Shown here one piece after another: positions 6,949 to 14,443 of a stretch of 29,746 nucleotides of DNA. The notes beneath the pieces were generated by a model. The model did no database searches and was not told the DNA's origin. It saw nothing but the letters and a program-made list of their open reading frames with translations. The stretch covers positions 1 to 29,746 of the forward strand of contig NZ_KB899750.1 of the NCBI RefSeq assembly GCF_000378445.1, given 5' to 3'. Within the stretch, counting starts at the first letter, position 1, and each line of letters begins with the position of its first letter. A program made the translations under genes and the position numbers. This DNA comes from Deinococcus aquatilis DSM 23025. GTDB taxonomy: Bacteria; Deinococcota; Deinococci; Deinococcales; Deinococcaceae.

Positions 6949-7654
6949 GTTGCACGGTGTCTTGCCACGTTTTGAAGGCTATGCGTTGATGAAAGCGCCG
7001 ATAGTGAGCGGGAACGGTCGTGCGGGCAGGGTGGTGAAGATTCGTGATTCGAGCGTGCAACTCAAGAAAGCCTTGTGCCCGGAGGCGTGATCTAAACCCG
7101 CGTTGCTGTCGCTCTTGTTGTCGTGTGTGGCGATGGGATTGTTCAATCAAATTGTTGCAGCGCGCTGTTGAAATCACTTGGACGTGCTCCATCCCTTGGA
7201 GCACGGGAAGATCACGTAGAGCAGCACCATCACTTCCGAGCTTGTCAGTATGGATGATCTCTGGCACGTCATATTCACTCAACAGGTGTTGAAAAAACGA
7301 TGTGGCGGCCTCCGTATCACGGTGTCCCTGAAGAAAGACGTCCAACACGGCCCCTTTCTCATCAACGGCTCGCCACAACCAGTGGGTGACTCCCCCGACG
7401 TCCACATGCATTTCGTCCAGATGCCACCGGGAACCCCGACGGGGTTCCCGGTGACGAAGACCAGGGGCGAACAGGTCGCTGAAGTTGATGCACCAAGTAC
7501 GGAGAGATTCACGAGTGACGCAAATTCCGCGTTGTAGGAGAAGTTCTTCAATATCCCGATCACTCAGGGTAAAGCGGTGGTAGAGCCATACAGCGTAGTC
7601 GATGACGGCGAGGGGGAATCGGTCACCGGAGAGCTTCTGACCGCTGAGCATCAC
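6938..7654 (-). CDS. IS6-family transposase (238 aa)
   Basis: A full-length DDE transposase of the IS6/IS26 type. The catalytic residues are seen in WHLDEMHVDV (first Asp), IIHTDKLGSD (second Asp) and NNLIEQSHR (Glu), followed by the basic C-terminal region. The N-terminal part (LSDRDIEELLLQRGICVTRE) is the usual helix-turn-helix. Translation starts at GTG 7654 or the adjacent ATG 7651. The frame is intact, so the element may be active. Confidence 0.93.
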   Translation of the reverse strand: MMLSGQKLSGDRFPLAVIDYAVWLYHRFTLSDRDIEELLLQRGICVTRESLRTWCINFSDLFAPGLRHREPRRGSRWHLDEMHVDVGGVTHWLWRAVDEKGAVLDVFLQGHRDTEAATSFFQHLLSEYDVPEIIHTDKLGSDGAALRDLPVLQGMEHVQVISTARCNNLIEQSHRHTRQQERQQRGFRSRLRAQGFLELHARITNLHHPARTTVPAHYRRFHQRIAFKTWQDTVQQAA

Positions 7655-7685
7655 CTCACCCTATCCCAACAACTTGCCACAACCC

Positions 7686-8052
7686 TCACTGTGTCACACA
7701 AAGATGGAAATGTGAAGTTGTGATCGCTGAGTTTTTTGAGCAAATAAGGATGTGAACCTTACGGAAGCCCCTTATGGGTGTCCTAGAAAATCACAAGGAT
7801 TAAGCGTCTTTCACTCTGAAGTTCACCCCACAGCGCAGCTCACTCCTTATAGAATCCCGGAAGGCAGCGATCAGCAGCGCGCAGCTGTTCAACCGGACCT
7901 GTACACCCACAAACCCAACTGGATCTCGGCTTAAAGAACGGTTCGCTTGGCTCGAACTTCACAGGATTCGCAGGCATTCGCCCGTTCACTCCTACTGCGC
8001 AACTTCGCTCACGACGACGGCATCTCGTTAAGACCAGGGTGGGAGAGTCAGG
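7686..8052. other. Intergenic stretch before the large regulator
   Basis: No credible gene is seen. A 60-codon plus-strand ORF at 7752-7934 has unlikely composition. A small inverted repeat (GTTCG / CGAAC, 7941-7957) is the only symmetry noted. The region should contain the promoter of the 959-aa regulator; AT-rich patches near 7845 (TTATAGAAT) could be a -10 element, but no matching -35 is convincing. Confidence 0.5.
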
Positions 8053-10932
8053 ATGAAACAGAGCCATGCTCCGCCCCAGGTGCTTCGTCATGAACTGTCC
8101 AGAACGGGCCTGTTGGAGCGGTTGGCCACCGCCATGGATTACCAGGTGGTCGCCCTGGTGGCCCCCAGCGGCTACGGGAAGACTACGGCCCTCGCCCAAT
8201 TCGCCCGCACGACCCCTTACCCAGTCGCCTGGTTGAGCCTGCGCGAGGATGACGCGGATCCCGCAGTCTTCGTGCAGTCGCTGTGCGCTGCGGTCGCGTC
8301 GTTTGACTTTGTCTCTCCTTCGGGTCTGCCGCCGAGCTCGACCCTGCGCGATCTGGCGACCCTGCTCAATAACCTGGCGTTCAGTGTCCGCCTGGTGTTT
8401 GACGACGTCCAGGTCCTCGGCGCCGAGTCTGGCCGGGAGCTGAGCCGCTTCATTGAGGCACTGACCGAAGGGCATCAGGTGCTGATCGGTTCGTACGTGG
8501 ATCCGCCGCTGCGGCTGGCCCGGCTGGTGGCCCGGGGCTCCGCCCTGGTGATCGGCCTCGAGGAGCTGGCATTCTCACGTCAGGAAAGCGAGCTGTATCT
8601 GCGTACCCGGCAGTTTCAGGGGCGTCCAGACCGGGCCTACGCCCACCTCAGCGGCTGGCCGGTCGGCCTGGCCCTGGTGTCAAGCGAAGCCTCGCTGCAC
8701 TACCAACCCGAGCACCTGATCGCAGATCTGATCGAGACGCTTGAACCGGACCTCTCCGGCAAGCTGCCTGAGGCGGCGGTCATGGACGTCTGGGAGGAAA
8801 GCTTGGCGCAGCAGTTGCAGCTTGACCTCCCGCCCGGCTGGCTGGACACGGTCAAACGGTTGGGACTTCCGCTGGCCCCCTTGGGAAACAACCGGTTTGC
8901 CCCGCATCAGTTGCTGCTCCAAACTTTGCTTAGCCGGTTGCGCCTCGTACCAGAGCGCTTCGGCACCCTCCATGCCCGGATGGCCGCCGTGCATCAGGAG
9001 GCTGGAGATGCCCTGGCAGCGCTGCGTCTGCACCAGCGTGCGGGGCACTTCCAAGACGCCCTGGCACTTGCCCGCGAGCTGGTCAACCGCTACACCGAGC
9101 GGCTGGAAATGAGCCTGGTCTGCCGGACCCTGCAGGACTTTTCGCCGGACCAGTTGCCCGTGGAAGTGCAGTTGCAGTGGGCGGGGGCCCTGCTGGAAAC
9201 CGGGCAACCCGAGGCGGGGGCGGCCCTGTTGGCGCAAGTCCAGGCACAGCAAGACAGCGCACTCCTCCGGTTCTACCAGGCGCGTTTGAGAGGGTCTGGG
9301 CAGAATTACCAGGCCCAGCTGGACGCGGCCGAAGAGGCGTTGAGAACCTATCCAGACGCCCTGTCCTTGCTGCGCCTCAAAGCCCACGCCCTGCTGAATC
9401 TGGAGCAGGCTGAAGAGGCCCTCCAGACCGCCCAGTACGCTCTGGCGCGCTGCCCCGTGCCGCTGGGAGTCGAAGAAGCGCAGTGCCTGCACCTCTGCGC
9501 GCAGTGCCTGTATGGATTGGGGCGCTGGCAGGAATATCAACGGATGCTGGAACGGGCGCTGGACGCCTTTACGGCCCTCTCCATGCCAGTGCGCACCCTC
9601 TACCTCTTTAATGATCTGGCCGATCTCTACCGCAAACAGGGCCGCCTTCCCGAAGCGCACGATCTGCTGGAACAGGCGGTTCGGACAGCTCGCGAGGAAA
9701 ACAGTGCAGCCCTGCCCATGCTGCTGGAGACGTTAGGGGAAACCCTGCTGGACATGGGTGACCTGGAGTCCGGCATGGGGACCCTGAGGCAGGCGCTGGG
9801 GATCTGTGACGAGTTTGGGGCGCTCAATCTGCAACGCCGGATTCGGCTGATTCTCGCCGAAGCCCTGGCCCGCACAGACCAGGTCGCGCAGGCAGAAGAT
9901 CAGCTGGAGCAGGCTGAACCCCTCAACAGCGGTCTGCGCCCCCGCGCAGAGTTTGTGCGGGGGCTGATCGCGCTGGTGCAGGGGGACGCTCAGGCTGCCC
10001 TGGCCCGGTTCGGCCCACTGGACTTTCAAGCCCATCACCCACTGGCCCTGCGCACCGTGGTCTACCGCCGTGAACTGCAACTGAAACTGAAGCGCGTCCA
10101 CAAGCTCTCCACCGCAGAGGCCGCGTGGATTCAGCAGCATCCGGCCCAACATGTTCTTCGCCAGGACGCGCCGTGGGTGACCCGGACCCTGCGGGAGGTC
10201 AAGCTTCAGTTTCAGCCCACCTTGACCACGCCGCGCGCCACCCTGCACCTGAACACGCTCGGTCAACTCAGAGCCCGCGTGGAGAGCCGGCCGCTGCAGA
10301 TTCCTTTCGCCAAAGCGGGCGAGCTGCTGGTCTGGCTGGCCCTCCACGGTCCGGCCAGCCGGGAACAAATTGTGGACGCCCTGTGGGACGGCTCCCGGGA
10401 AGAGCGGCATATCGGATACTTCAAGGTCGTGGTCCGGCGGCTGCGCCTGGCCCTCAGCGAGATTTTGCCCGACGTGATCAATCCCCTGCCGTTTGAGGCA
10501 GGGCAGTACGCGCTCAGTTCAGACTTCAGTGTGGACCTGGACGTGACCCGCAGCTTCTCCAGCACCGACGATGAGGCTGGACGCCTCACGCAGCGGCTGT
10601 CTCTGTGGCAGGGGGAGTTCCTGCCCGGGCTGACCAGCGAATGGATTCAAGAGGAGCGGCGGCGCATTCAAGATGAGTGGACGGTTCAAATCCTGCATGA
10701 GGCTGCCGGTGTTCAGGCGACCCACCCGGAACTGGCCCAGCAAGCCTACCAGTTGATCTTGAGGCTCGATCCCCTGCAGGTGCCGGCCCACCATGCCCTG
10801 ATCCGGCTGCTCCACGGCCGTGCGGACGCCGTGGCCGCCTCGCAGGCCTACGGAGCCTACAGCCGCATGATGCGCCGGGAATTTGCCGAAGAGCCGCGCC
10901 CCTACCCGCAGGTCGTCGCCACCCTGGACTGA
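8053..10932 (+). CDS. STAND ATPase-TPR-winged helix-BTAD transcriptional activator (959 aa)
   Basis: Domains in order: an AAA/STAND nucleotide-binding domain like that of MalT/LuxR regulators, with Walker A APSGYGKTT at 37-45 and Walker B LVFDDVQ at 114-120; a long helical TPR array from about 300 to 720 (for example ALLETGQPEAGAALLAQVQ); an OmpR/SARP-type winged helix from about 730 (LGQLRARVESRPLQIPFAKA, then REQIVDALWD); and a C-terminal bacterial transcriptional activator domain from about 830 to 959. In this family ATP and an inducer sensed through the repeats switch the protein on. GGGAGAG precedes the ATG. It lies directly upstream of the peptide/export locus on the same strand, so it is the natural candidate activator of that locus. 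The inducer cannot be read from the sequence. Confidence 0.88.
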   Translation: MKQSHAPPQVLRHELSRTGLLERLATAMDYQVVALVAPSGYGKTTALAQFARTTPYPVAWLSLREDDADPAVFVQSLCAAVASFDFVSPSGLPPSSTLRDLATLLNNLAFSVRLVFDDVQVLGAESGRELSRFIEALTEGHQVLIGSYVDPPLRLARLVARGSALVIGLEELAFSRQESELYLRTRQFQGRPDRAYAHLSGWPVGLALVSSEASLHYQPEHLIADLIETLEPDLSGKLPEAAVMDVWEESLAQQLQLDLPPGWLDTVKRLGLPLAPLGNNRFAPHQLLLQTLLSRLRLVPERFGTLHARMAAVHQEAGDALAALRLHQRAGHFQDALALARELVNRYTERLEMSLVCRTLQDFSPDQLPVEVQLQWAGALLETGQPEAGAALLAQVQAQQDSALLRFYQARLRGSGQNYQAQLDAAEEALRTYPDALSLLRLKAHALLNLEQAEEALQTAQYALARCPVPLGVEEAQCLHLCAQCLYGLGRWQEYQRMLERALDAFTALSMPVRTLYLFNDLADLYRKQGRLPEAHDLLEQAVRTAREENSAALPMLLETLGETLLDMGDLESGMGTLRQALGICDEFGALNLQRRIRLILAEALARTDQVAQAEDQLEQAEPLNSGLRPRAEFVRGLIALVQGDAQAALARFGPLDFQAHHPLALRTVVYRRELQLKLKRVHKLSTAEAAWIQQHPAQHVLRQDAPWVTRTLREVKLQFQPTLTTPRATLHLNTLGQLRARVESRPLQIPFAKAGELLVWLALHGPASREQIVDALWDGSREERHIGYFKVVVRRLRLALSEILPDVINPLPFEAGQYALSSDFSVDLDVTRSFSSTDDEAGRLTQRLSLWQGEFLPGLTSEWIQEERRRIQDEWTVQILHEAAGVQATHPELAQQAYQLILRLDPLQVPAHHALIRLLHGRADAVAASQAYGAYSRMMRREFAEEPRPYPQVVATLD

Positions 10933-10936
10933 GGGC

Positions 10937-11212
10937 TCACAACCAGGTCTCGGCCGCCTCGCGCAGCGCATGCAGCAGGGTGATGTCCGCTTCAGGCAGG
11001 TCAGGGGTGAGCGCCAGCAGGCCGTTGAGGTGATGGTGCACGCACGCCGCCGCAGTACACCGTTTCAGGGCCTGCAGTTCTGCCCGGAAGCGCCGGCCCG
11101 TCTCGGCCTGCACCCGTCCGGTCTCCCACTGACCTGCCCGGGTTTCAAGCCGCTGCAGCAGCGGTTGCAGGGCGGCCAGATCAAGCGTGGTCATGGGAAG
11201 GTGACGCGACAT
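10937..11212 (-). CDS. Small helical hypothetical protein (91 aa)
   Basis: Starts are possible at ATG 11212 (MSRHLPMTTLDL) or ATG 11194 (MTTLDLAALQPLL); the open frame beyond 11212 has non-coding composition. The product is helical and soluble (LLQRLETRAGQWETGRVQAE, CTAAACVHHHLNGLLALTPD) with no known domain. No clear ribosome site is seen, so it may be leaderless. It converges on the large regulator with only four bases between the stops. Whether it belongs to the peptide locus is unknown. Confidence 0.55.
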   Translation of the reverse strand: MSRHLPMTTLDLAALQPLLQRLETRAGQWETGRVQAETGRRFRAELQALKRCTAAACVHHHLNGLLALTPDLPEADITLLHALREAAETWL

Positions 11213-11310
11213 TGAAGAGTCATAGCAGTTCCGCCTTAACAGGAAATGAGGGCGTTCATCCCCGCACAGGCGGCCGCAACGGACGTCTTGGCAGGGACGA
11301 GAACTCCACC

Positions 11311-11466
11311 TCAGCGGGCCGGGGGCGTCACGGGGGGCAGGGTCACGTTGGGGCAGGGGGCCGGGGGCGGCGTGCCCCCTCCACTGACCTCTGCCTGCCC
11401 GATGCCGCCCAACACGAGTACCACGATCAGCGCTTTGCTCACGGTGCTCCAACGTTTCTGTGTCAT
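11311..11466 (-). CDS. Short secreted or membrane-anchored Pro-rich peptide (51 aa)
   Basis: From ATG 11466, with AGGGGGCC upstream, the product has a basic start, a hydrophobic helix (ALIVVLVLGGIGQAEV) and a Pro/Thr-rich tail with one Cys (GGGTPPPAPCPNVTLPP). This is the pattern of a small exported peptide, with possible signal cleavage after GQA. A longer frame to 11607 exists but lacks a ribosome site. It is divergent from the peptide genes starting at 11795, which suggests but does not prove shared regulation. Confidence 0.5.
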   Translation of the reverse strand: MTQKRWSTVSKALIVVLVLGGIGQAEVSGGGTPPPAPCPNVTLPPVTPPAR

Positions 11467-11794
11467 GTCTTGGCCCCCTGGTGAAGTGAGGTCATGGTGA
11501 AGGGACACCAGAGAAAAATCGGAGTACAGCACCTGCCGGAAAAAGCCGCCGCCGTTCTCTCGGCCAAGCTTGGTTCCATTGGATGGCGTCAACACTGCGC
11601 AATCCAACCCGTTTTGAACTGAGTATAAGTTGATCGTTTCTGGATGGCGGCCGATATTGCCCGCAATGTCGTGGAAAAGGCCCCCAACACATACTGGGTT
11701 CAGAAGGCGAGCAAGTGCAGGAGCGATCGGACCGGCCAGACAGGCAGACCCCGATCAAGGTCTCGAACACAGGTGGCCTTTCAAAGGAGGAGCT
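11467..11794. promoter_or_regulatory. Divergent promoter region of the peptide genes
   Basis: No gene is seen here. TATAAG near 11622 could be a -10 element for rightward transcription; the -35 is not clear. The sequence TGGATGGCG occurs twice (at 11580 and 11641), each followed within about 20 bases by a GCAAT. Such direct repeats suit an activator of the BTAD/SARP class, but this is only a suggestion. Confidence 0.35.
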
Positions 11795-11956
11795 ATGGAA
11801 AAGTCAAGCTTTTGGCTCGGAGAAGACGGTGGGGGCAACACGCCCGAGATGGACGACCTCAACATCTTCACGTTTACCGGATTTCGGTTCATTTTCCCCG
11901 CCCAAGTGAACGCCGGTCAGGGATTTGAAAGTGCGTTGGTGTTGGAACTGCAGTAA
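11795..11956 (+). CDS. Putative precursor peptide 1 (53 aa)
   Basis: AAAGGAGG lies just before the ATG, one of the strongest ribosome sites in the window. The product begins MEKSSFWLGEDGGGNTPEMD and its second half (DDLNIFTFTGFRF, then GFESALVLELQ) aligns with the twin peptides downstream: D-x-x-N, T-G-aromatic and GFES-x-L-x-x-EL are shared. It is acidic, has no Cys and no signal peptide. Size, strong translation and position ahead of a peptidase and exporters suggest a ribosomally made precursor or signal. It diverges from peptides 2 and 3 in its N-terminal half. Confidence 0.7.
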   Translation: MEKSSFWLGEDGGGNTPEMDDLNIFTFTGFRFIFPAQVNAGQGFESALVLELQ

Positions 11957-12018
11957 GCCCCATCCCAGCAGGAGTGGCCAAGTCAACCCGACGCCCTCAT
12001 TCACCAAGGAGAACTGCC

Positions 12019-12174
12019 ATGACCAACGGAATCGACTGGATCGCTGATGCCCACACCGACGCAAGCCTGGACGGCGTGAACGTACTCGCCCTGACCGGCT
12101 ACTTCCTGGTCTACAACGCCGAAGACGAAGCGGCCACCGGCTTCGAAAGCAGCCTCGCCACCGAACTCGACTGA
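12019..12174 (+). CDS. Putative precursor peptide 2 (51 aa)
   Basis: It begins MTNGIDWIADAHTDASLDG and continues with a hydrophobic, aromatic core (VNVLALTGYFLVYN) and an acidic tail (EDEAATGFESSLATELD). It is strongly acidic and lacks Cys, and no transmembrane or secretion signal is seen. AAGGAGA precedes the ATG. The GFES-x-L-x-x-EL ending and the TG-aromatic motif are shared with peptide 1, so all three form one family. A role as substrate of the neighbouring M16-type peptidase and ABC exporters is inferred from position only. Confidence 0.72.
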   Translation: MTNGIDWIADAHTDASLDGVNVLALTGYFLVYNAEDEAATGFESSLATELD

Positions 12175-12242
12175 GCAGCCACCCCCCAGCCCGAAGCACC
12201 TCGCCCCCGGCCCGACGCCCTCACTCACCAAGGAGAACTGCC

Positions 12243-12398
12243 ATGACCAACGGAATCGACTGGACCGCTGATGCCCACACCGACGCAAGCCTGGACGGCG
12301 TGAACGTACTCGCCCTGACCGGCTACTTCCTGGTCTACAACGCCGAAGACGAAGCGGCCACCGGCTTCGAAAGCAGCCTCGCCACCGAACTCGACTGA
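12243..12398 (+). CDS. Putative precursor peptide 3 (51 aa), near-identical copy
   Basis: It is identical to peptide 2 except for Ile8 to Thr, from one base change. Its own AAGGAGA site lies in the duplicated leader. The almost perfect match points to a recent duplication or ongoing gene conversion, probably raising peptide dose. The gene is followed within 20 bases by the first of two strong terminators. Confidence 0.72.
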   Translation: MTNGIDWTADAHTDASLDGVNVLALTGYFLVYNAEDEAATGFESSLATELD

Positions 12399-12415
12399 GC
12401 GGCCACTCGCCACTG

Positions 12416-12441
12416 AACCCACCCTCTGCGGTGGGTTTTTT
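12416..12441 (+). terminator. Rho-independent terminator 1 after the peptide genes
   Basis: AACCCACC and GGTGGGTT form an eight-pair stem around a six-base loop and are followed by T6. It should cut peptide transcripts off from the export genes. Confidence 0.88.
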
Positions 12442-12550
12442 CAATTGTTCTCCGGCCCCAGCACCCGGGTTTTGATCGGCAGTGGCCCGGGCTGAACACT
12501 CTCCCCAGCCAGCGCGCTCACCAGCGGAGTCCACCCTGTGTTTTTCGCTG

Positions 12551-12575
12551 AACCCACCCCTGCGGTGGGTTTTTT
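12551..12575 (+). terminator. Rho-independent terminator 2, duplicate of the first
   Basis: The same eight-pair stem, a five-base loop and T6, followed by the same trailer as terminator 1 with few changes (CAGTTGTTCTCC against CAATTGTTCTCC). It lies about 56 bases before the ABC ATPase start. Confidence 0.88.
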
Positions 12576-12631
12576 CAGTTGTTCTCCAGCCTGCGCCTAG
12601 CGTGATCACACCCACTCAGGAGGGGGAGAGT

Positions 12632-13633
12632 ATGGAAATACTAAGCGCAACCCAGCTCAGCAAGCAGTTCCGAAGTCGTGGTCAGACCGTCGAAGCGGTA
12701 CGAGACGTTTCTCTGCGCTGCGCTTCAGGCGAAGTGGTGGCGTTCTTGGGGGCCAACGGGGCGGGCAAAACCACGACGCTCAAAATGCTGACCGGATTGA
12801 TCCGGCCAGACCGCGGTGAGGTCAGCGTCTGCGGCGGCGATCCCAACCGGGATGCCCGGGTTCTGCGGCACATCGGAGCGGTATTGGAAGGCAACCGCAA
12901 CCTGTACTGGAAACTGACCGCCCAGGAAAACCTGGAGTATTTCGGGGCCCTGCGGGGCATGGGCCGCCTGGAAGCCTCCCGCGCCGCCATCCTGTGGTTG
13001 GGCCGCCTGGATCTGGAGGGCAAACGCCACACCCTAGTGCACAAGTTGTCGCGGGGCATGCAGCAAAAGCTGGCATTCGCCATCTCGGTACTGCACCGGC
13101 CCCGGCTGCTGCTCCTTGATGAGCCGACCCTGGGGCTCGACGTGGAAGCCACTACCGCGTTGAAAGGATATGTCGCTGAGTGGGCAGCCGAAGGCAACGC
13201 CGTGCTGCTGACCACCCACCAGCTGGACGTGGCTCAGGAACTGTCGTCGCGGGTCGTCATCATGCGCCAGGGCGCCATTTTGGCCGAGCAGTCGACCGCT
13301 GAGCTGATCCGGCAGTACAGCGGCCAGTCCTACACCGTGCGCTTTCAGGGCACGCTGGCTGAACCGCAGGTGGCCTTGCTGGCGGGCCTCCCCGTCCGGT
13401 TGGAACTGCGTGATGACGAGAGCCTGCTGCTGTATTTCGGAGCACCTGATGGACTGTATGCCGTCTTGGAAGCGCTGCGACCGCAGCCGCTCATCAGCAT
13501 CGAGCCGACGCTGGCCGACCTGAGCGACATCTTCGTGTACCTCAACCGGGACGGCGCGCCGCTCCCCCCCGCAGCCCGCTACGGCCCATTGCCCACTTCA
13601 CCCGTTCTGAACCAGGAGGCCCTGCATGCTTAG
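12632..13633 (+). CDS. ABC transporter ATP-binding protein 1 (333 aa)
   Basis: The start at 12632 follows AGGAGGGGGAG; the open frame upstream crosses the terminators and is not coding. Walker A is GANGAGKTTT (near residues 39-47), the signature LSRGMQQ is near 138, Walker B LLLLDEPTLGLD near 160 and the H-loop TTHQLD near 194. The extra ~100 residues at the end match the C-terminal domain of drug and antibiotic exporter ATPases (CcmA/DrrA-like). It overlaps the permease gene by eight bases and should form an exporter with it. Being first in the operon after the peptide genes, it is a candidate peptide exporter. Confidence 0.92.
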   Translation: MEILSATQLSKQFRSRGQTVEAVRDVSLRCASGEVVAFLGANGAGKTTTLKMLTGLIRPDRGEVSVCGGDPNRDARVLRHIGAVLEGNRNLYWKLTAQENLEYFGALRGMGRLEASRAAILWLGRLDLEGKRHTLVHKLSRGMQQKLAFAISVLHRPRLLLLDEPTLGLDVEATTALKGYVAEWAAEGNAVLLTTHQLDVAQELSSRVVIMRQGAILAEQSTAELIRQYSGQSYTVRFQGTLAEPQVALLAGLPVRLELRDDESLLLYFGAPDGLYAVLEALRPQPLISIEPTLADLSDIFVYLNRDGAPLPPAARYGPLPTSPVLNQEALHA

Positions 13634-14396
13634 GTTATTCGCGGCAGAATTTCGTCGCAGCGCGCTGCTGATGCGGCGCTACCTCGGGAATACCGTAGGC
13701 GGCATTATCGGCATCACCCTGGTCTTCTTGGCCCTGTTCTACGGAGCCCAGTTCATCTCCGGCGTCAACCGCTTCGGTGACCGGCTAGACACCCTGGTGG
13801 TGGGTTACACCTTGTGGACGCTGATATTGTTCGTGCTGGCAGAGGTCAGCTCCGACGCCCAGCAAGAAGCGCAGAGCGGCACGCTGGAACAGGTGTGTCT
13901 CTCGCCGTTTGGTCTGACGCGCATCTTCGTCCTGCGCGGTCTGGCCAACATGCTCTGGATGTTGTGCACCAACGCCGCCGTCTTGGGCCTGCTGCTGCTG
14001 ATCACCGGCGTGAGTCTCCAGGTGAGCGCCTGGGTCATCGTTCCAGTGATCGGCGCTCTGCTGAGCGCTTACGGCCTGGCCTTCTTGTTTGGCAGCCTGG
14101 CCCTGAGCGCGAAAAAGATCCAGCAACTCCTGAACCTGGTGAATTTCGCCCTGCTGTTCTTGCTGATGACGCCCTTTGAAACGATGGGGCCAGTCGTCCG
14201 GGCCGTGACGTCTGTGCTGCCCCTGGTGCCCAGCGCCGAGGGCCTGCGCCTCACTTTGGTTCAGGGTCAGCCGCTGGAGCCGCTGCAGGTGATGGTCATG
14301 CTGCTGTCCGGCGCCGTGTGGTTCGGCCTGGGTCTGCTCGCCTTCCGGGGCGCCGACCGCAGCGTCAGGCAGCGGGGTGTCCTGAACTCCTACTAG
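13626..14396 (+). CDS. ABC-2 type transporter permease 1 (256 aa)
   Basis: A membrane protein with about six hydrophobic helices, such as GGIIGITLVFLALFYGAQF, VGYTLWTLILFVLAEVS, AAVLGLLLLITGVSL and VIVPVIGALLSAYGLAF. The QSGTLEQVCLSPFG stretch after the second helix is typical of ABC-2 permeases, where it contacts the ATPase. The ATG overlaps the end of the ATPase gene, which indicates translational coupling. Substrate unknown; peptide export is inferred from context. Confidence 0.88.
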   Translation: MLRLFAAEFRRSALLMRRYLGNTVGGIIGITLVFLALFYGAQFISGVNRFGDRLDTLVVGYTLWTLILFVLAEVSSDAQQEAQSGTLEQVCLSPFGLTRIFVLRGLANMLWMLCTNAAVLGLLLLITGVSLQVSAWVIVPVIGALLSAYGLAFLFGSLALSAKKIQQLLNLVNFALLFLLMTPFETMGPVVRAVTSVLPLVPSAEGLRLTLVQGQPLEPLQVMVMLLSGAVWFGLGLLAFRGADRSVRQRGVLNSY

Positions 14397-14443
14397 GCTG
14401 CCGACCGCGTCAGGCCCCCCTCTGCGTTTGCTCAGGAGTCCAC

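Larger units (their letters stand above)
6873..7685 (-). mobile_element. IS6-family insertion sequence (813 bp)
   Basis: Perfect 20-bp terminal inverted repeats, GGGTTGTGGCAAGTTGTTGG, bound the element at 6873-6892 and 7666-7685. The single transposase gene reads leftwards and the size is typical of IS6. The eight bases on each side (GGGACGCT and TCACTGTG) do not match, so there is no target duplication. The element probably arrived or rearranged by cointegrate or deletion events, as IS6 members often do. Confidence 0.9.
11987..12408 (+). repeat. Tandem duplication carrying two peptide genes (period 224 bp)
   Basis: Units starting at 11987 and 12211 each contain a leader (CCCGACGCCCTCA), an AAGGAGA ribosome site and a 51-codon gene. 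The coding parts differ at one base (ATC/ACC at codon 8) and the leaders at one aligned base; similarity fades soon after the stops. Confidence 0.9.

Noticed and set aside
8680..9660. Long minus-strand frame of 326 codons inside the regulator
   Set aside because: It is the complement of a well-supported 959-residue protein in GC-rich DNA; composition is Gln/Gly-rich and no motif is seen.
12482..12631. Upstream extension of ABC ATPase 1
   Set aside because: It runs through a strong terminator; the ribosome site and conserved domain start support 12632.
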